Below, piece after piece: positions 25,313-34,420 of a DNA stretch of 44,746 nt. Position 1 is the first letter of the stretch. Every line of letters starts with the position of its first letter. The notes beneath the pieces were generated by a model, which did not search any database, had not been told where the DNA came from, and saw nothing but the letters and a program-made list of their open reading frames with translations. The DNA comes from Bdellovibrionales bacterium (GTDB lineage: Bacteria > Bdellovibrionota > Bdellovibrionia > Bdellovibrionales > UBA1609), in contig JANQSP010000074.1 in the NCBI GenBank assembly GCA_028283955.1, positions 1 through 44,746 of the forward strand, in the 5' to 3' direction. Both the position numbers and the translations under genes were made by a program.

Positions 25313-26149
25313 ATGAGTCCTTATTTTACATTACATATTATGTCTGATGGTACAGGAGAAACCGCCTCTGCCGTTGTTAGAGCTGTTTTAGTTCAGTATA
25401 AACCTGATCAGGTTAATATCATCCGCCATCAAAATATTCGAACGAAAGAACAGGCTCTGTCTTCTATAAACAAAATCCAGGATGGAGACAAAAAATTATT
25501 GGTCTATACAATTGTCCTCCCTGAAATACGAAAAGTCATTCAGGAAACCTGTAAAAAAAGAAAAATAAAAACTATTGATTTATTAGGTGCTCTTTTTAAA
25601 AGCTTTGATGGGGTTCTGGAAAACAATGAAGAAAAAAAACCCGGACTATTAAGAAGTGTGGATGAGGACTATTTCAAAAGGATTGAAGCTACAGAGTTTT
25701 CTCTTCGTCATGATGATGGAAAATCCGTAAACCGCTTAAAAGATGCGGATATTGTTCTGGTAGGTGTTAGCCGAACCAGCAAAACCCCACTATCTATTTA
25801 CCTCAGTTTTAAAGGTTGGAAAGTGGCTAATGTCCCTCTTGTTTTAGGAATCCCTCTCCCTAAAGACCTGGCTGATGTGGACTACAGAAAAATTATAGGA
25901 CTTACTATTGATACGGATAATTTGATAAAAATAAGAAGAAACAGACTGAAAAAATTTGGATGGAATTTTAACAGAGAGTATGCCGACAAAATGCATATTT
26001 TAAAGGAAATGGATTATTCGAGAGAAGTATTCGAAAAACACCGTTGGCCGGTTGTGAATGTAACAGACAGAGCTCTGGAGGAAACAGCAGGAGAAGTGAT
26101 TAGAATAATCAGAGCCCGAATGGGTCTATCGGGAGACCAGCTTCTATAA
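25313..26149 (+). CDS. Pyruvate,phosphate dikinase / PEP synthase regulatory protein (DUF299)
   Basis: This bifunctional family (PPSR/PDRP) adds phosphate from ADP to a Thr of PEP synthase or PPDK and removes it by phosphorolysis, switching gluconeogenic PEP production. The 278-residue protein begins YFTLHIMSDGTGETA and carries the P-loop-like GVSRTSKT (151-158) followed by PLSIYLSFKGWKVANVPLV, both diagnostic. The C-terminus has WPVVNVTDRALEETAGEV. The target enzyme is not in the window, so PPSR and PDRP cannot be told apart. It ends the nusB group and converges on the LRR lipoprotein gene. Confidence 0.93.
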   Translation: MSPYFTLHIMSDGTGETASAVVRAVLVQYKPDQVNIIRHQNIRTKEQALSSINKIQDGDKKLLVYTIVLPEIRKVIQETCKKRKIKTIDLLGALFKSFDGVLENNEEKKPGLLRSVDEDYFKRIEATEFSLRHDDGKSVNRLKDADIVLVGVSRTSKTPLSIYLSFKGWKVANVPLVLGIPLPKDLADVDYRKIIGLTIDTDNLIKIRRNRLKKFGWNFNREYADKMHILKEMDYSREVFEKHRWPVVNVTDRALEETAGEVIRIIRARMGLSGDQLL

Positions 26150-26158
26150 TAACTTATC

Positions 26159-27046
26159 TTATTCAGAGGTTTTTCCCTTCAATTCCCCATCTGCATTATC
26201 TTCCGAATCAGATTCACTTTCACACGATACAGTCACAGGTGTGTTTTCGCCATTATAGCCGGACAATAAAATGACCAGGTTTTGCCCCTGGCACAGGTTT
26301 TTATCAAACTCATGAACTCCGGTTACCGAAATGTCCAGCTTTTTCAAATTAGGAATATGAAAAACAAAATCAGGGATACTCATCATCCCCGGATTATCAG
26401 ACAGGTCCAGTTCCTCCAGAGTGGAAAAATACACACCATATTTTTCATCGAGTTCTTCAGGATGAGATGAGTACACCTGCCTTTCTCTATCCAATAAGAC
26501 TTTTTCACCGGAAACGATATTCTTTATATCCAGTTTTTTAATTCCGGCTAAATGTATCAGAGTAATAACAGTACAGTCTGTCTCTGCCGTTGTCAGGCCC
26601 AATATTTCTGTTACTTGCTGAAATACAGCGGTTTGAAGGCTATCAGGAAAAGCACAAAAATCGAATGAATCCAGAGGAAAAGAAGGGGCAACTAAACTCT
26701 CTGTTGCCTCCACAACAGGTGTATCTTTTGAAACAACAGCCGGTATATCTGTCAGCGAAGCCGCACCAGCAGCAGGTGTATCTGTCGAAACGGGAGCGGC
26801 AGCAGGAGAGGCTACCGGAACCATTTTTTGCTCTTCCGGTTGTTCCTGAGACGCTTCAGAAACTCCTTTTGGACCTTCTTCTATAGAGGAAGAGGATGCA
26901 TTTTCATTGGCCCCTTTATTTTCCTCTAATTCTTTTCTTATATCATCAGCTGTCTTTGTTATTTTCACGTTAGCAGGTTTACGCACACAACTGATAAAAA
27001 TCACACATAGAGATAAAAAAATGATTATTTCTTTTTTTATCATCAT
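26159..27046 (-). CDS. Lipoprotein with leucine-rich repeats
   Basis: A 295-residue protein has a lipoprotein-like signal peptide (IFISC, Cys20). A long Glu/Ser/Ala/Pro-rich linker (about 35-120) follows, with repeated Val-Ser-Thr-Asp-Thr-Pro-like units. The C-terminal domain starts at SFDFCAFPDSLQTAVFQQV and holds leucine-rich repeats (ITLIHLAGIKKLDIKNI, LEELDLSDNPGMMSIPDF, LKKLDISVTGVHEF). Such proteins usually present an interaction surface in the periplasm or at the cell surface. The end (SEDNADGELKGKTSE) is hydrophilic. It may be co-transcribed with the preceding gene at 27059-27904, 12 bases upstream. Confidence 0.8.
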   Translation of the reverse strand: MMIKKEIIIFLSLCVIFISCVRKPANVKITKTADDIRKELEENKGANENASSSSIEEGPKGVSEASQEQPEEQKMVPVASPAAAPVSTDTPAAGAASLTDIPAVVSKDTPVVEATESLVAPSFPLDSFDFCAFPDSLQTAVFQQVTEILGLTTAETDCTVITLIHLAGIKKLDIKNIVSGEKVLLDRERQVYSSHPEELDEKYGVYFSTLEELDLSDNPGMMSIPDFVFHIPNLKKLDISVTGVHEFDKNLCQGQNLVILLSGYNGENTPVTVSCESESDSEDNADGELKGKTSE

Positions 27047-27058
27047 TGTTTTAAATGA

Positions 27059-27904
27059 CTAGCGCCTGCGGGAACGGGATGAAGACCGCCTTCTTTCTGC
27101 AGAAGAGCGGCTGCCATGCCTTCTGCCCCGATCTCTTCTGGAGGAACCTTTTGCTTCTGCTGCCTTTAATTTCCTTTTTTTCCTTTTCTTAAGATAAAGG
27201 TACGCGAGAAGAGCCGCCAGCAAGGCCAAGCCGGCCAAAGTTTCCGGTTTTGTAAACAAACCAATTAGGCCTTTTCTACCCTCATCATCCACTCCGCCAT
27301 CCATTCCCCCCAATTCATCGTCTGCATTGATCATATCCTCAAGGGCATTTTGCACACTGCCCATTCCCATCGAACCCCTTTGCCGGGAAGCAAAGTCGGG
27401 GGATACATTCATTACCCTTAAACTGTTAATAGAGGCGGCAAAATCAGAAGCGTATTTTTTATAATGATTTTTATGGGCGCTATAAGTCACTAAAATAGCC
27501 AGACTGCCTTTAATTGTAACAAGGTAGCGCGTATAGTAGGCGGGAACTTCCGAGCCTTGATGAAAACCATCCACCCACATATGTTGATTGATCTGTCTTT
27601 GTTTGGCATGAAAAACCTTGGATGAATAACTTCCACTTTTTGATTTTTTAACAACACGGGGATTTTTTAAATGAGCAATGTATTTAGCCAGGCTGTCCGG
27701 AGGGCCTTTCTGTTTAGCAGTCAAAATAATCATGGCCTCAGACGCTTTTTTTCTATTTAATTTATTTGTGCAAATCCATTCAGTGCCTTCAGAATGACAC
27801 TGCCAATTATTCAACAAATCAAAACTAACATAACTGGTTGCAAACTTCTTGGCGGAAGAAGTAAAGGAAAAAGTAATAAAAATAGCAAAAAACAGAAACT
27901 TCAT
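27059..27904 (-). CDS. Membrane protein with Arg/Ser-rich C-terminal tail
   Basis: Starting at the ATG at 27904 gives 281 residues with a signal peptide (MKFLFFAIFITFSFTSSA). A frame extension to 27976 would hide it. A soluble domain with two Cys near the start (WQCHSEG, WICTN) is followed by a Gly/Asp-rich stretch (DDELGGMDGGVDDEG), one transmembrane helix (about 220-240, LAGLALLAALLAYLYL), and a tail of about 40 residues made mostly of Lys, Arg and Ser (SRRDRGRRHGSRSS). Topology places the basic tail in the cytoplasm, where it could bind nucleic acid or acidic lipids; that is inference. No known family recognised. Confidence 0.75.
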   Translation of the reverse strand: MKFLFFAIFITFSFTSSAKKFATSYVSFDLLNNWQCHSEGTEWICTNKLNRKKASEAMIILTAKQKGPPDSLAKYIAHLKNPRVVKKSKSGSYSSKVFHAKQRQINQHMWVDGFHQGSEVPAYYTRYLVTIKGSLAILVTYSAHKNHYKKYASDFAASINSLRVMNVSPDFASRQRGSMGMGSVQNALEDMINADDELGGMDGGVDDEGRKGLIGLFTKPETLAGLALLAALLAYLYLKKRKKRKLKAAEAKGSSRRDRGRRHGSRSSAERRRSSSRSRRR

Positions 27905-28235
27905 TGTATTAATTATATAAAGGTGAAAATAACTTATAACGTTATTTATGGTACTTACATTTGTTTTCCAATGCAACTTTTTCCATAAAAATACCCTAAA
28001 TATAGATGATATTATTCATTTTTTCTAACTTCCCCCTGTTTTGGCCCCTGCTAACCGGAAAAATATACAAAAAGAAAATATATCTATAGTATAAATAACT
28101 CTAATCCTATAAGTAATTTAAAGTAATTCTAAGCGGAAACTTTAAGATTCTGTTATAAACAATGCTTATATATTGATTTACCAAAATAGTGTATTAGTAT
28201 GCTTATAAAATAAACATTTGTCTGGGAAATTAAAA
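27905..28235. other. Divergent intergenic region before the LysR gene
   Basis: This gap of about 330 AT-rich bases separates the Arg/Ser-tail gene from the LysR gene. A possible plus-strand promoter is TTGATT-16 bases-TAGTAT near 28173-28200. LysR regulators often bind such divergent regions, but no clear T-N11-A palindrome could be picked with confidence. No gene is seen. Confidence 0.4.
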
Positions 28236-29153
28236 ATGGATCTTCAACAGTTAATGACATTTTGCACAGTAATTTCAGAAGGTAGTATGACGGCAGCAGC
28301 CGTCAAACTTTCTGTAACTCAGCCAGCCGTTAGTCAACAAATTCGCAATTTAGAAGGAGAATTAAATGTTAAATTGCTGGTTCGGGGTGTGCGGCAAATT
28401 CGACTCACTGTTCAAGGTCAGCTGCTTTATAACTACGCGAAAAAAATTCTTAACTTAACACAAAAAGTGGAAACAGCTATTCAAACTATGTCAAATGAAT
28501 TGGAAGGCAGCATACAAGTGGCCACTTTAAACTCAATAGGACTTAATCTGGTCACACCTATTATTGGCACCATTCTTAATCCAAATCAAAGAAAACTGAA
28601 AATGGGTCTTTCGTATGGTACCGGTTCCGAAGTAATAGAAAAAATGAAAACAAAAGAGGTGGATATTGCCATCTTACCTGATCTAAAAGAACAATACGGG
28701 CTGACCCTCCCCGGATATCAGTCTCAGTTTTTGTTTAAAGATGAATTATTATTTGTTGGTTCCGGCAAAGACAGTTCCCTCCCTAAAACCATATCCATAA
28801 AAGAACTTGGCCTACGCCCGATGGTGGCTTTTAAAAACCTGTTTCCTAAATTCCGCTACCATTTGTACCAAATAGCCACACAAAATAAAATGGAACTACA
28901 GTCACCGGTATTTGAAAGTAATAATATTGGGACATTAAAAAGAATTATTGAAGTTTGGATGTGCTGGGGCTTTCTTCCCCTCCATAGTATTCACAAGCAA
29001 ATTCGCATGGGTCGTTTAGCTGCTATTCAATTGGAGGAAATGAATTACTCCATGAATATTAAAGCCTATTACAAAATAGATCAGTCTGAAAAAACACAAA
29101 GAATTATTGATACATTTCTAATGATGCTTCAAAAACAACATCATCTTTCATAA
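28236..29153 (+). CDS. LysR-family transcriptional regulator
   Basis: The 305-residue protein begins with the LysR winged helix-turn-helix (MDLQQLMTFCTVISEGSMTA, VTQPAVSQQIRNLEGEL, RLTVQGQLLYNYA). A periplasmic-binding-like effector domain follows (IQVATLNSIGLNLVTPIIG, VDIAILPD, LFKDELLFVGS). The ligand cannot be deduced. I prefer the ATG at 28236 over an upstream TTG at 28218. It faces the gene at 27059-27904 across the divergent region. Its 3' end overlaps the 3' end of the convergent phoH-type gene by six bases. Confidence 0.92.
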   Translation: MDLQQLMTFCTVISEGSMTAAAVKLSVTQPAVSQQIRNLEGELNVKLLVRGVRQIRLTVQGQLLYNYAKKILNLTQKVETAIQTMSNELEGSIQVATLNSIGLNLVTPIIGTILNPNQRKLKMGLSYGTGSEVIEKMKTKEVDIAILPDLKEQYGLTLPGYQSQFLFKDELLFVGSGKDSSLPKTISIKELGLRPMVAFKNLFPKFRYHLYQIATQNKMELQSPVFESNNIGTLKRIIEVWMCWGFLPLHSIHKQIRMGRLAAIQLEEMNYSMNIKAYYKIDQSEKTQRIIDTFLMMLQKQHHLS

Positions 29154-30470
29154 AATATTAGCGGCTAACTCAGCCAGATCAGATCTTTCCCCCTTTGTAA
29201 GGGTGACGTGACCGGATAAATCGGCTGATTTAAATTTCTCAACTGAAAAGGTAAGACCATTATTAGACGAATCCACATAAGGATTATCTATCTGATAGCA
29301 GTCTCCGGTTAAAATCACTTTTGTACCCTGACCGGCTCTGGTTAATACAGTTTTTATTTCATGGGGAGTCAGGTTTTGAGCCTCATCCACAATGAGGTAT
29401 TGGTTGGGGATACTTCGTCCACGTATATAAGCGAGGGGTTCAATATTCACCAATCCCTGATTCATTAAATCCTGAGCTAATTTAGAGGCTTTTTTGCCCA
29501 AGCCCATTAAAAACTCCACGCTGTCAAATATAGGCTGCATCCACGGGTTCAATTTTTGTTCAATATCCCCTGGTAAATAGCCGATGTCCCGACCCATAGG
29601 AAAAACAGGCCTGGACACCAAAAGCTTTTGAAAAGAATTTTCTTCCAAAGTTTTATACAAGCCAACCGCCAGGGCCAAAAGAGTCTTACCTGTCCCCGCC
29701 TTTCCTAAAAGGGAAACAAACATCAGGTCGTCATTCATTAAAGCATCCAGGGCAAAGTGTTGTTCCCTGTTTCTGGGGTGCACACCCCAAATAGGTTTCA
29801 GTGCCTGATAAATTGACACTATTTGCTTATTTTTATTGTCATAACGCCCCATAACTTTCTCCCCATTTCCCTGCAGAATGACATATTGATTGGGATAAAG
29901 ATTACTATTCTCTATAGAAATAGCTTTCTTCTCCCTAAATAACTCAAGCTGAGTTTGATCCACATTTAAACTGCGGACACCGGTGTAAAGATCCTCAAAA
30001 TCCGGAGCCGGCTCAGGATCATAGTCTTTAGCCGGAACACCAAAAACATCCGCCTTTATTCTTAAGTTAATGTCTTTAGTAACCAACTCCACATGAGTGG
30101 AAGGATTATGTTTTTTTAAATACAAGGCTGTAGCTAAAATACGATGATCCACTTTGGATAAATCCAATTCAGGAATAGAAACAGGAAGGTCCACACAAAT
30201 AAATAAACAGGAACCGGACTCCAGAGACACGCCTTTGATTAAAGAACCTTTACTACGAAGGTTATCTATAAAACGATTGAACTGCCGGGCATTCCTACCC
30301 TTCTCTCCCATATCTCTTTTAAAAGTGTCTATTTCCTCCAAAACGGAAAAAGGAATGTAAATATCAGAAGAATCAAACACTTTGAAAGCCAAAGCATCAT
30401 AAAGCAATGTACTGGTGTCCAGTACAATTTTTTTATCAAATTTACCCGCAATAAAAGAATTCTTCTCCAT
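29148..30470 (-). CDS. PhoH-family PIN-domain ATPase (PhoH2/YlaK type)
   Basis: The 440-residue protein fuses an N-terminal PIN nuclease domain to a PhoH helicase-like ATPase. The PIN domain (about 14-140) has acidic residues in KKIVLDTS (Asp18), EEIDTF, VDHRILATAL and TKDINLR. The PhoH domain has Walker A GKAGTGKT (256-263), Walker B YLIVDEAQNLTPHE, RAGQGTKVILTGD and a Gln-rich sensor. PhoH2 proteins are RNA-unwinding ribonucleases in studied bacteria. It is the last gene of the run coiled-coil protein, FHA-GGDEF, PhoH, with a 40-base gap. Confidence 0.93.
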   Translation of the reverse strand: MEKNSFIAGKFDKKIVLDTSTLLYDALAFKVFDSSDIYIPFSVLEEIDTFKRDMGEKGRNARQFNRFIDNLRSKGSLIKGVSLESGSCLFICVDLPVSIPELDLSKVDHRILATALYLKKHNPSTHVELVTKDINLRIKADVFGVPAKDYDPEPAPDFEDLYTGVRSLNVDQTQLELFREKKAISIENSNLYPNQYVILQGNGEKVMGRYDNKNKQIVSIYQALKPIWGVHPRNREQHFALDALMNDDLMFVSLLGKAGTGKTLLALAVGLYKTLEENSFQKLLVSRPVFPMGRDIGYLPGDIEQKLNPWMQPIFDSVEFLMGLGKKASKLAQDLMNQGLVNIEPLAYIRGRSIPNQYLIVDEAQNLTPHEIKTVLTRAGQGTKVILTGDCYQIDNPYVDSSNNGLTFSVEKFKSADLSGHVTLTKGERSDLAELAANIL

Positions 30471-30510
30471 ACTTAAGGGGATATCATAAAATAAAGAATA
30501 AGGTTATTTA

Positions 30511-31665
30511 TTATACGGAAGCAAAAATTTTATTACGCCCTGTAGTTTTGGCCTTATATAGAAATTTATCCGCTCTTTCGTAAATATCTTTCCATTTGAT
30601 ATCTGTTTGTTTTTGGCAGGTCACTCCTCCTGAAATGGTGACTTTTATATTATGCTCCTTATATTGAAACACCTGAGTCTCCAGTTTCTTCCGAGCATTG
30701 TCTATAGCCCTTTCAGCCCTATCAATTAAGCTTTGCATAATAATACAAAACTCTTCACCCCCGCACCGTACAAAAATATCATTCGATCGAAAATGCGATT
30801 TAACAGACTTCACCACTTCTTTTAAAATAAAATCCCCCGCCAGGTGTCCATAAGTGTCATTTACCTTTTTAAAATGATCTATGTCAAAAATAATAAGCGA
30901 GAAAGGAGTGTTACGTTGCCGATTCTGTGTAAATAATTCCGCAGCTCTTTTATCAAGCATGGATTTATTTCCTATACCGGTTAGAGGGTCCCGGAATATC
31001 TTTTCAAGGTTTTCCATCATTGAAATAATTTCCGGATTTCCTTTTTCCAAAAGCTTAAACACAATATTACCCATTTTTATTCTACTATTATCACTAATTT
31101 TAAACTTTTTATTTGTCTCTATTTGTTTGCCATTAACAAAAGTTCCATTCGTGGACTGTTTATCTTCAACAAAAAAACTGGACTTATCTGAACAAACCTC
31201 CAGATGCTTTTTACTAATAGACAAATCCTGTATGGAAATATCACACTTTCGGTTACGGCCAATAGATACCTTCTTATTATCCTCAATAACCCAATAACTT
31301 CCCACCAGCTCCTCAGGACCAAGAAGACACAAGAGATACGAAGACATGTACTGCATATAACGAGTGTGCTCTGTTGTATATAAAGGGCTATCTGTCACTA
31401 TTGTCTCGGATCCCTCTAAAGACTGAGTGGATACTCCTGTATGAGTACCAGGCTGTAAAGGCAAATTTTTGTCATCGGATTTTTCTCTTCCAGTCATTTC
31501 ATTGAGCTTGGATTGCGAATCCGAACTGTCATTCACTCCCTCTTTTCCCATTACTTTGAAAGGGGACCCTCCCCCTATATTGTTCTCCGGTTTCAGGTGT
31601 TTTTTGTTCTCTGGCAGGGAGAAATCAGCTATCTTCAGTTGTTCCTTGTTTTGCTTCACACTCAT
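30511..31665 (-). CDS. FHA-GGDEF diguanylate cyclase (DgcB-like)
   Basis: The 384-residue protein has a disordered Ser/Thr-rich N-terminus (1-105). Next is an FHA domain (about 130-200) with the phosphothreonine-binding residues Arg137 (IGRNRKCD), Ser151-x-x-His154 and Asn173 (STNGTFVNG). A GGDEF domain (about 225-380) contains GGEEF at 302-306. An intact inhibitory site RSND (293-296) lies exactly five residues ahead of it. The protein should make cyclic di-GMP, with FHA sensing a phosphothreonine. Bdellovibrio bacteriovorus DgcB has the same architecture and is required for prey invasion. A good AGAGGT ribosome-binding site precedes the ATG. The coiled-coil gene lies 26 bases upstream. Confidence 0.93.
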   Translation of the reverse strand: MSVKQNKEQLKIADFSLPENKKHLKPENNIGGGSPFKVMGKEGVNDSSDSQSKLNEMTGREKSDDKNLPLQPGTHTGVSTQSLEGSETIVTDSPLYTTEHTRYMQYMSSYLLCLLGPEELVGSYWVIEDNKKVSIGRNRKCDISIQDLSISKKHLEVCSDKSSFFVEDKQSTNGTFVNGKQIETNKKFKISDNSRIKMGNIVFKLLEKGNPEIISMMENLEKIFRDPLTGIGNKSMLDKRAAELFTQNRQRNTPFSLIIFDIDHFKKVNDTYGHLAGDFILKEVVKSVKSHFRSNDIFVRCGGEEFCIIMQSLIDRAERAIDNARKKLETQVFQYKEHNIKVTISGGVTCQKQTDIKWKDIYERADKFLYKAKTTGRNKIFASV

Positions 31666-31691
31666 TGATTTTACCTCTTAAAACCTTATGA

Positions 31692-32771
31692 CTATTCCGC
31701 CGTCTCTTTATCTTCCTGTTGTTGATCTTGAGAGACATCACTTCCCCTGGCTATATGCAGGATCATCTGTAAACCACGGCTCACTTGACGATTTTGATTT
31801 TTATATTTTTCCAGCTTTTGTATTGTTTCGTTATATTTATGTTTATGGTTCTCCTGATCCATTTTTAATTTGTCAACCTGGCGTTTTAAATCCAAAATAT
31901 ACTGATCCTTTTCTCTCGCCAAAGTCTGATTATCCAGTTTCATTAATTCCAATCTGTTTTCCAACTCCCTTTCTCTTACCCGAATCTGTTGAATATTGCT
32001 GGACAGCCTTTTTTCCAATTCCTTATTTTTTATATTTATTTTTTCAATTTCCCGGGTTTGACTATTTAAAGTATCCATTAATGTTCTCTTTTCATCCTGA
32101 AATTCCTGACGACTTTCTTCATAGGTTTTTTTCAGATTATCATTTTGAACAATGACTTTATCCAAGCGCTCTCTAAAAATATCACCCGTTGCAATAAGCT
32201 CCTCATTTTCTGTTCGCAATCGTTCAATCTCCTGTTCCAAAGCGACAATACGTTCCTGAGCCACTCTTAAGTTTTCAGATTGCTGCAAAGTAATCCTCAT
32301 AGGAATATTACTTTGTGAAGCTTTAGTACCCAAATAAGGCGACACATTTGAATCTTGAGCTGCTGTTTTTATTTGCTTGGGTTTCTCAGCCGGTTTCGCT
32401 TCAAAATCTATTTCCTTGTTGGACTTTCCCTTGAATAAACCTTTATCTTCCAAAGATTTTTTTACTTTACTTTTCTGTTTTGCCTTCTTTTTAGGTGCCG
32501 ACTTTCCAGAGGCGGAATTTTTCAGCTCAGCCTCATCTGACTTATTTTTGTCTTCAGGCCGATCTTTTAATTCATCTTTCCCTTCTTTATGAGGGTCAAA
32601 GTGAATAAGACTGTCCACTCCCTCAACTTGCCCCTTCTGTTCCAATAGGTGTTCTTCTTCTGCCAAACCGGATACAAAAAGATCCGGAGATGAATTCAAA
32701 GAAGACTGTATTTCTTCATTCAATTCATCCATTATTTGCTCAATAGCTGTATTCTTTCTCTCTTTTCCCAT
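31692..32771 (-). CDS. Coiled-coil protein upstream of the FHA-GGDEF gene
   Basis: About 359 residues from the ATG at 32771; a GTG at 32780 is an equally possible start. The N-terminal third is hydrophilic with Lys-rich low complexity (SAPKKKAKQKSKVKKSLEDK). From about 160 to 345 a long heptad-like coiled coil runs (RIVALEQEIERLRTENEEL, NKELEKRLSSN, KDQYILDLKRQVDKL). There is no signal peptide or membrane helix, so it is cytoplasmic and probably elongated. No family recognised. Its close spacing to the cyclase suggests a scaffold or phosphothreonine partner of the FHA domain; that is inference. Confidence 0.8.
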   Translation of the reverse strand: MGKERKNTAIEQIMDELNEEIQSSLNSSPDLFVSGLAEEEHLLEQKGQVEGVDSLIHFDPHKEGKDELKDRPEDKNKSDEAELKNSASGKSAPKKKAKQKSKVKKSLEDKGLFKGKSNKEIDFEAKPAEKPKQIKTAAQDSNVSPYLGTKASQSNIPMRITLQQSENLRVAQERIVALEQEIERLRTENEELIATGDIFRERLDKVIVQNDNLKKTYEESRQEFQDEKRTLMDTLNSQTREIEKINIKNKELEKRLSSNIQQIRVRERELENRLELMKLDNQTLAREKDQYILDLKRQVDKLKMDQENHKHKYNETIQKLEKYKNQNRQVSRGLQMILHIARGSDVSQDQQQEDKETAE

Positions 32772-33021
32772 AAAATTCACTTTCCTCTTAAGACCACTTC
32801 AGACAAAATCAGCAAAATAGGGTTTTGCACCTCTTTTATTTTATCGGAAATTATTTGATTTTCTTAATAATAGAGCTTTTTTTAATGTCCAATAGTGTGT
32901 CTATCATCAGGATTAGTCTTTAGTCCGAATATTTTACAAACAATGCATAAAACCTAAAACATGAAGATTGACAGTACATACATTCATTTACGATACTTAA
33001 GAAACTTTCAAAGGCAGTCAC

Positions 33022-34311
33022 GTGACATATAGTGAAGATGAAATCCTAAAAAACCCACTATATCAAAGCGTTCTTTACGAGCTTGAAAAAGCGGGTAAAC
33101 ACATCGGTATAAACAGAAATGTGATGGAAAGACTCAAGCTTCCCCGGCGTTCCATTCGTGTTTCTATACCCGTTCGTATGGATAACGACCGTGTACAGGT
33201 ATTTAACGGCTATAGAGTTCAACATAATCACACTCTGGGCCCGTTTAAGGGCGGAATTCGCTACCATCCGGGAGTGAATATCGGTGAAGTGGCGGCTTTA
33301 GCTGCACTAATGACTTATAAAAACTCTCTACTAAATCTACCTTTGGGGGGAGCAAAAGGAGGTGTTCAGCTGGATCCTTCTGCTTTGTCAAAAGCGGAGT
33401 TGGAGGCTTTAACCCGTCGTTTTACTTCTGAGCTAAGCCCTTTTATCGGTCCGGATAAAGACATTCCGGCTCCGGATGTAGGCACCAATTCAGAAACTAT
33501 GGCCTGGATGTTGGATACTTTTTCGCTTGAATCCGGTTTTTCACAAACCGGTGTAGTCACAGGAAAACCTGTTGAAATAGGTGGTTCAAAAGGAAGAAGC
33601 TGCGCCACAGGATTAGGGGTCGTGTATATTCTGGAAAAGTCCCTGGAAGTGCAAAATAAAAATATCAGTGAAGCTACCATAGCCGTACAAGGTTTTGGAA
33701 AAGTGGGACTACATGCCTGTGTGGAGGCCCATGCTATGGGTGCGCGAATTGTTGCTGTCAGCGATCGCTCAGGGGGCGTGTACAATCCAAAAGGGCTCAA
33801 TGTAACAGACTTAATAAATTATGTGGGAGCAAATCGACTTATAAAAGGTTATCCGAAAGCGAAGTCTATTTCCAATGAAGACCTTTTGGCTTTAGAGGTG
33901 GATGCCCTTATCCCCTGCGCTTTGGATGGAGTCATCAACAGTAAAAATATGAAAAGTATAAGAGCTCCCTTAATTGTGGAAGGGGCCAATGGGCCTACCA
34001 CTCCGGAAGCCGGAGAGTATTTAGTCAATAATGATGTATTAATAGCACCCGATATCCTGGCTAATGGAGGAGGGGTTGTTGTCAGCTACTTTGAGTGGGT
34101 GCAGGATATAGGATGGCTATTTTGGACGGAGAAACAGGTAAGAGACAAACTAAAAGATGTTATGTACTCATCTTTCGAAAAGGTATGGAATTTTGCTGAA
34201 GATTACCCGGACAAAACCAAAGGAAAATATAAGGACTTGCGATTGGCGGCCATGGGAGCCTCTCTTATGCGTTTGGAAAAAGCCATGAAATTAAGAGGGC
34301 AGGCCTGGTAA
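33022..34311 (+). CDS. gdhA: Glu/Leu/Phe/Val dehydrogenase
   Basis: The 429-residue enzyme has the classical signatures PFKGGIRYHPGVN, LPLGGAKGGVQLDP with the catalytic Lys, APDVGTNSETMAWMLDT and the nucleotide-binding AVQGFGKVG. The reaction is reversible oxidative deamination of an amino acid, most likely glutamate to 2-oxoglutarate and ammonia. The length and N-terminus match NAD-type hexameric glutamate dehydrogenases. A leucine-type substrate cannot be excluded. Start is GTG at 33022 with AAAGG upstream. A 241-base AT-rich gap precedes it. A strong hairpin begins at the stop codon. Confidence 0.94.
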   Translation: MTYSEDEILKNPLYQSVLYELEKAGKHIGINRNVMERLKLPRRSIRVSIPVRMDNDRVQVFNGYRVQHNHTLGPFKGGIRYHPGVNIGEVAALAALMTYKNSLLNLPLGGAKGGVQLDPSALSKAELEALTRRFTSELSPFIGPDKDIPAPDVGTNSETMAWMLDTFSLESGFSQTGVVTGKPVEIGGSKGRSCATGLGVVYILEKSLEVQNKNISEATIAVQGFGKVGLHACVEAHAMGARIVAVSDRSGGVYNPKGLNVTDLINYVGANRLIKGYPKAKSISNEDLLALEVDALIPCALDGVINSKNMKSIRAPLIVEGANGPTTPEAGEYLVNNDVLIAPDILANGGGVVVSYFEWVQDIGWLFWTEKQVRDKLKDVMYSSFEKVWNFAEDYPDKTKGKYKDLRLAAMGASLMRLEKAMKLRGQAW

Positions 34312-34346
34312 CTTTTTAATTTGAACAGGGTTCGGATTAAAAAGTT
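34310..34346 (+). terminator. Long hairpin at the 3' end of the dehydrogenase gene
   Basis: AACTTTTTAAT (34310-34320) pairs with ATTAAAAAGTT (34336-34346), and inside GAAC pairs with GTTC around AGG, giving about 15 pairs. It includes two bases of the stop codon. No T-run follows, so it may protect mRNA 3' ends rather than be a classical intrinsic terminator. Confidence 0.5.
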
Positions 34347-34420
34347 TGTACACCAAATATCCATACCGAAAGAAGAATAAATTTTTAGCCCTATTCATCA
34401 GAGCTTAAAAACGTTAGCTT

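Noticed and set aside
31688-32155. 155-codon plus-strand open frame
   Set aside because: It is antisense to the coiled-coil gene, whose biased codon use opens the opposite frame; the product is a Phe/Pro/Tyr-rich mirror without domain features.
33366-33800. 144-codon minus-strand open frame
   Set aside because: It is fully antisense to the clearly recognised dehydrogenase gene and shows no family features.
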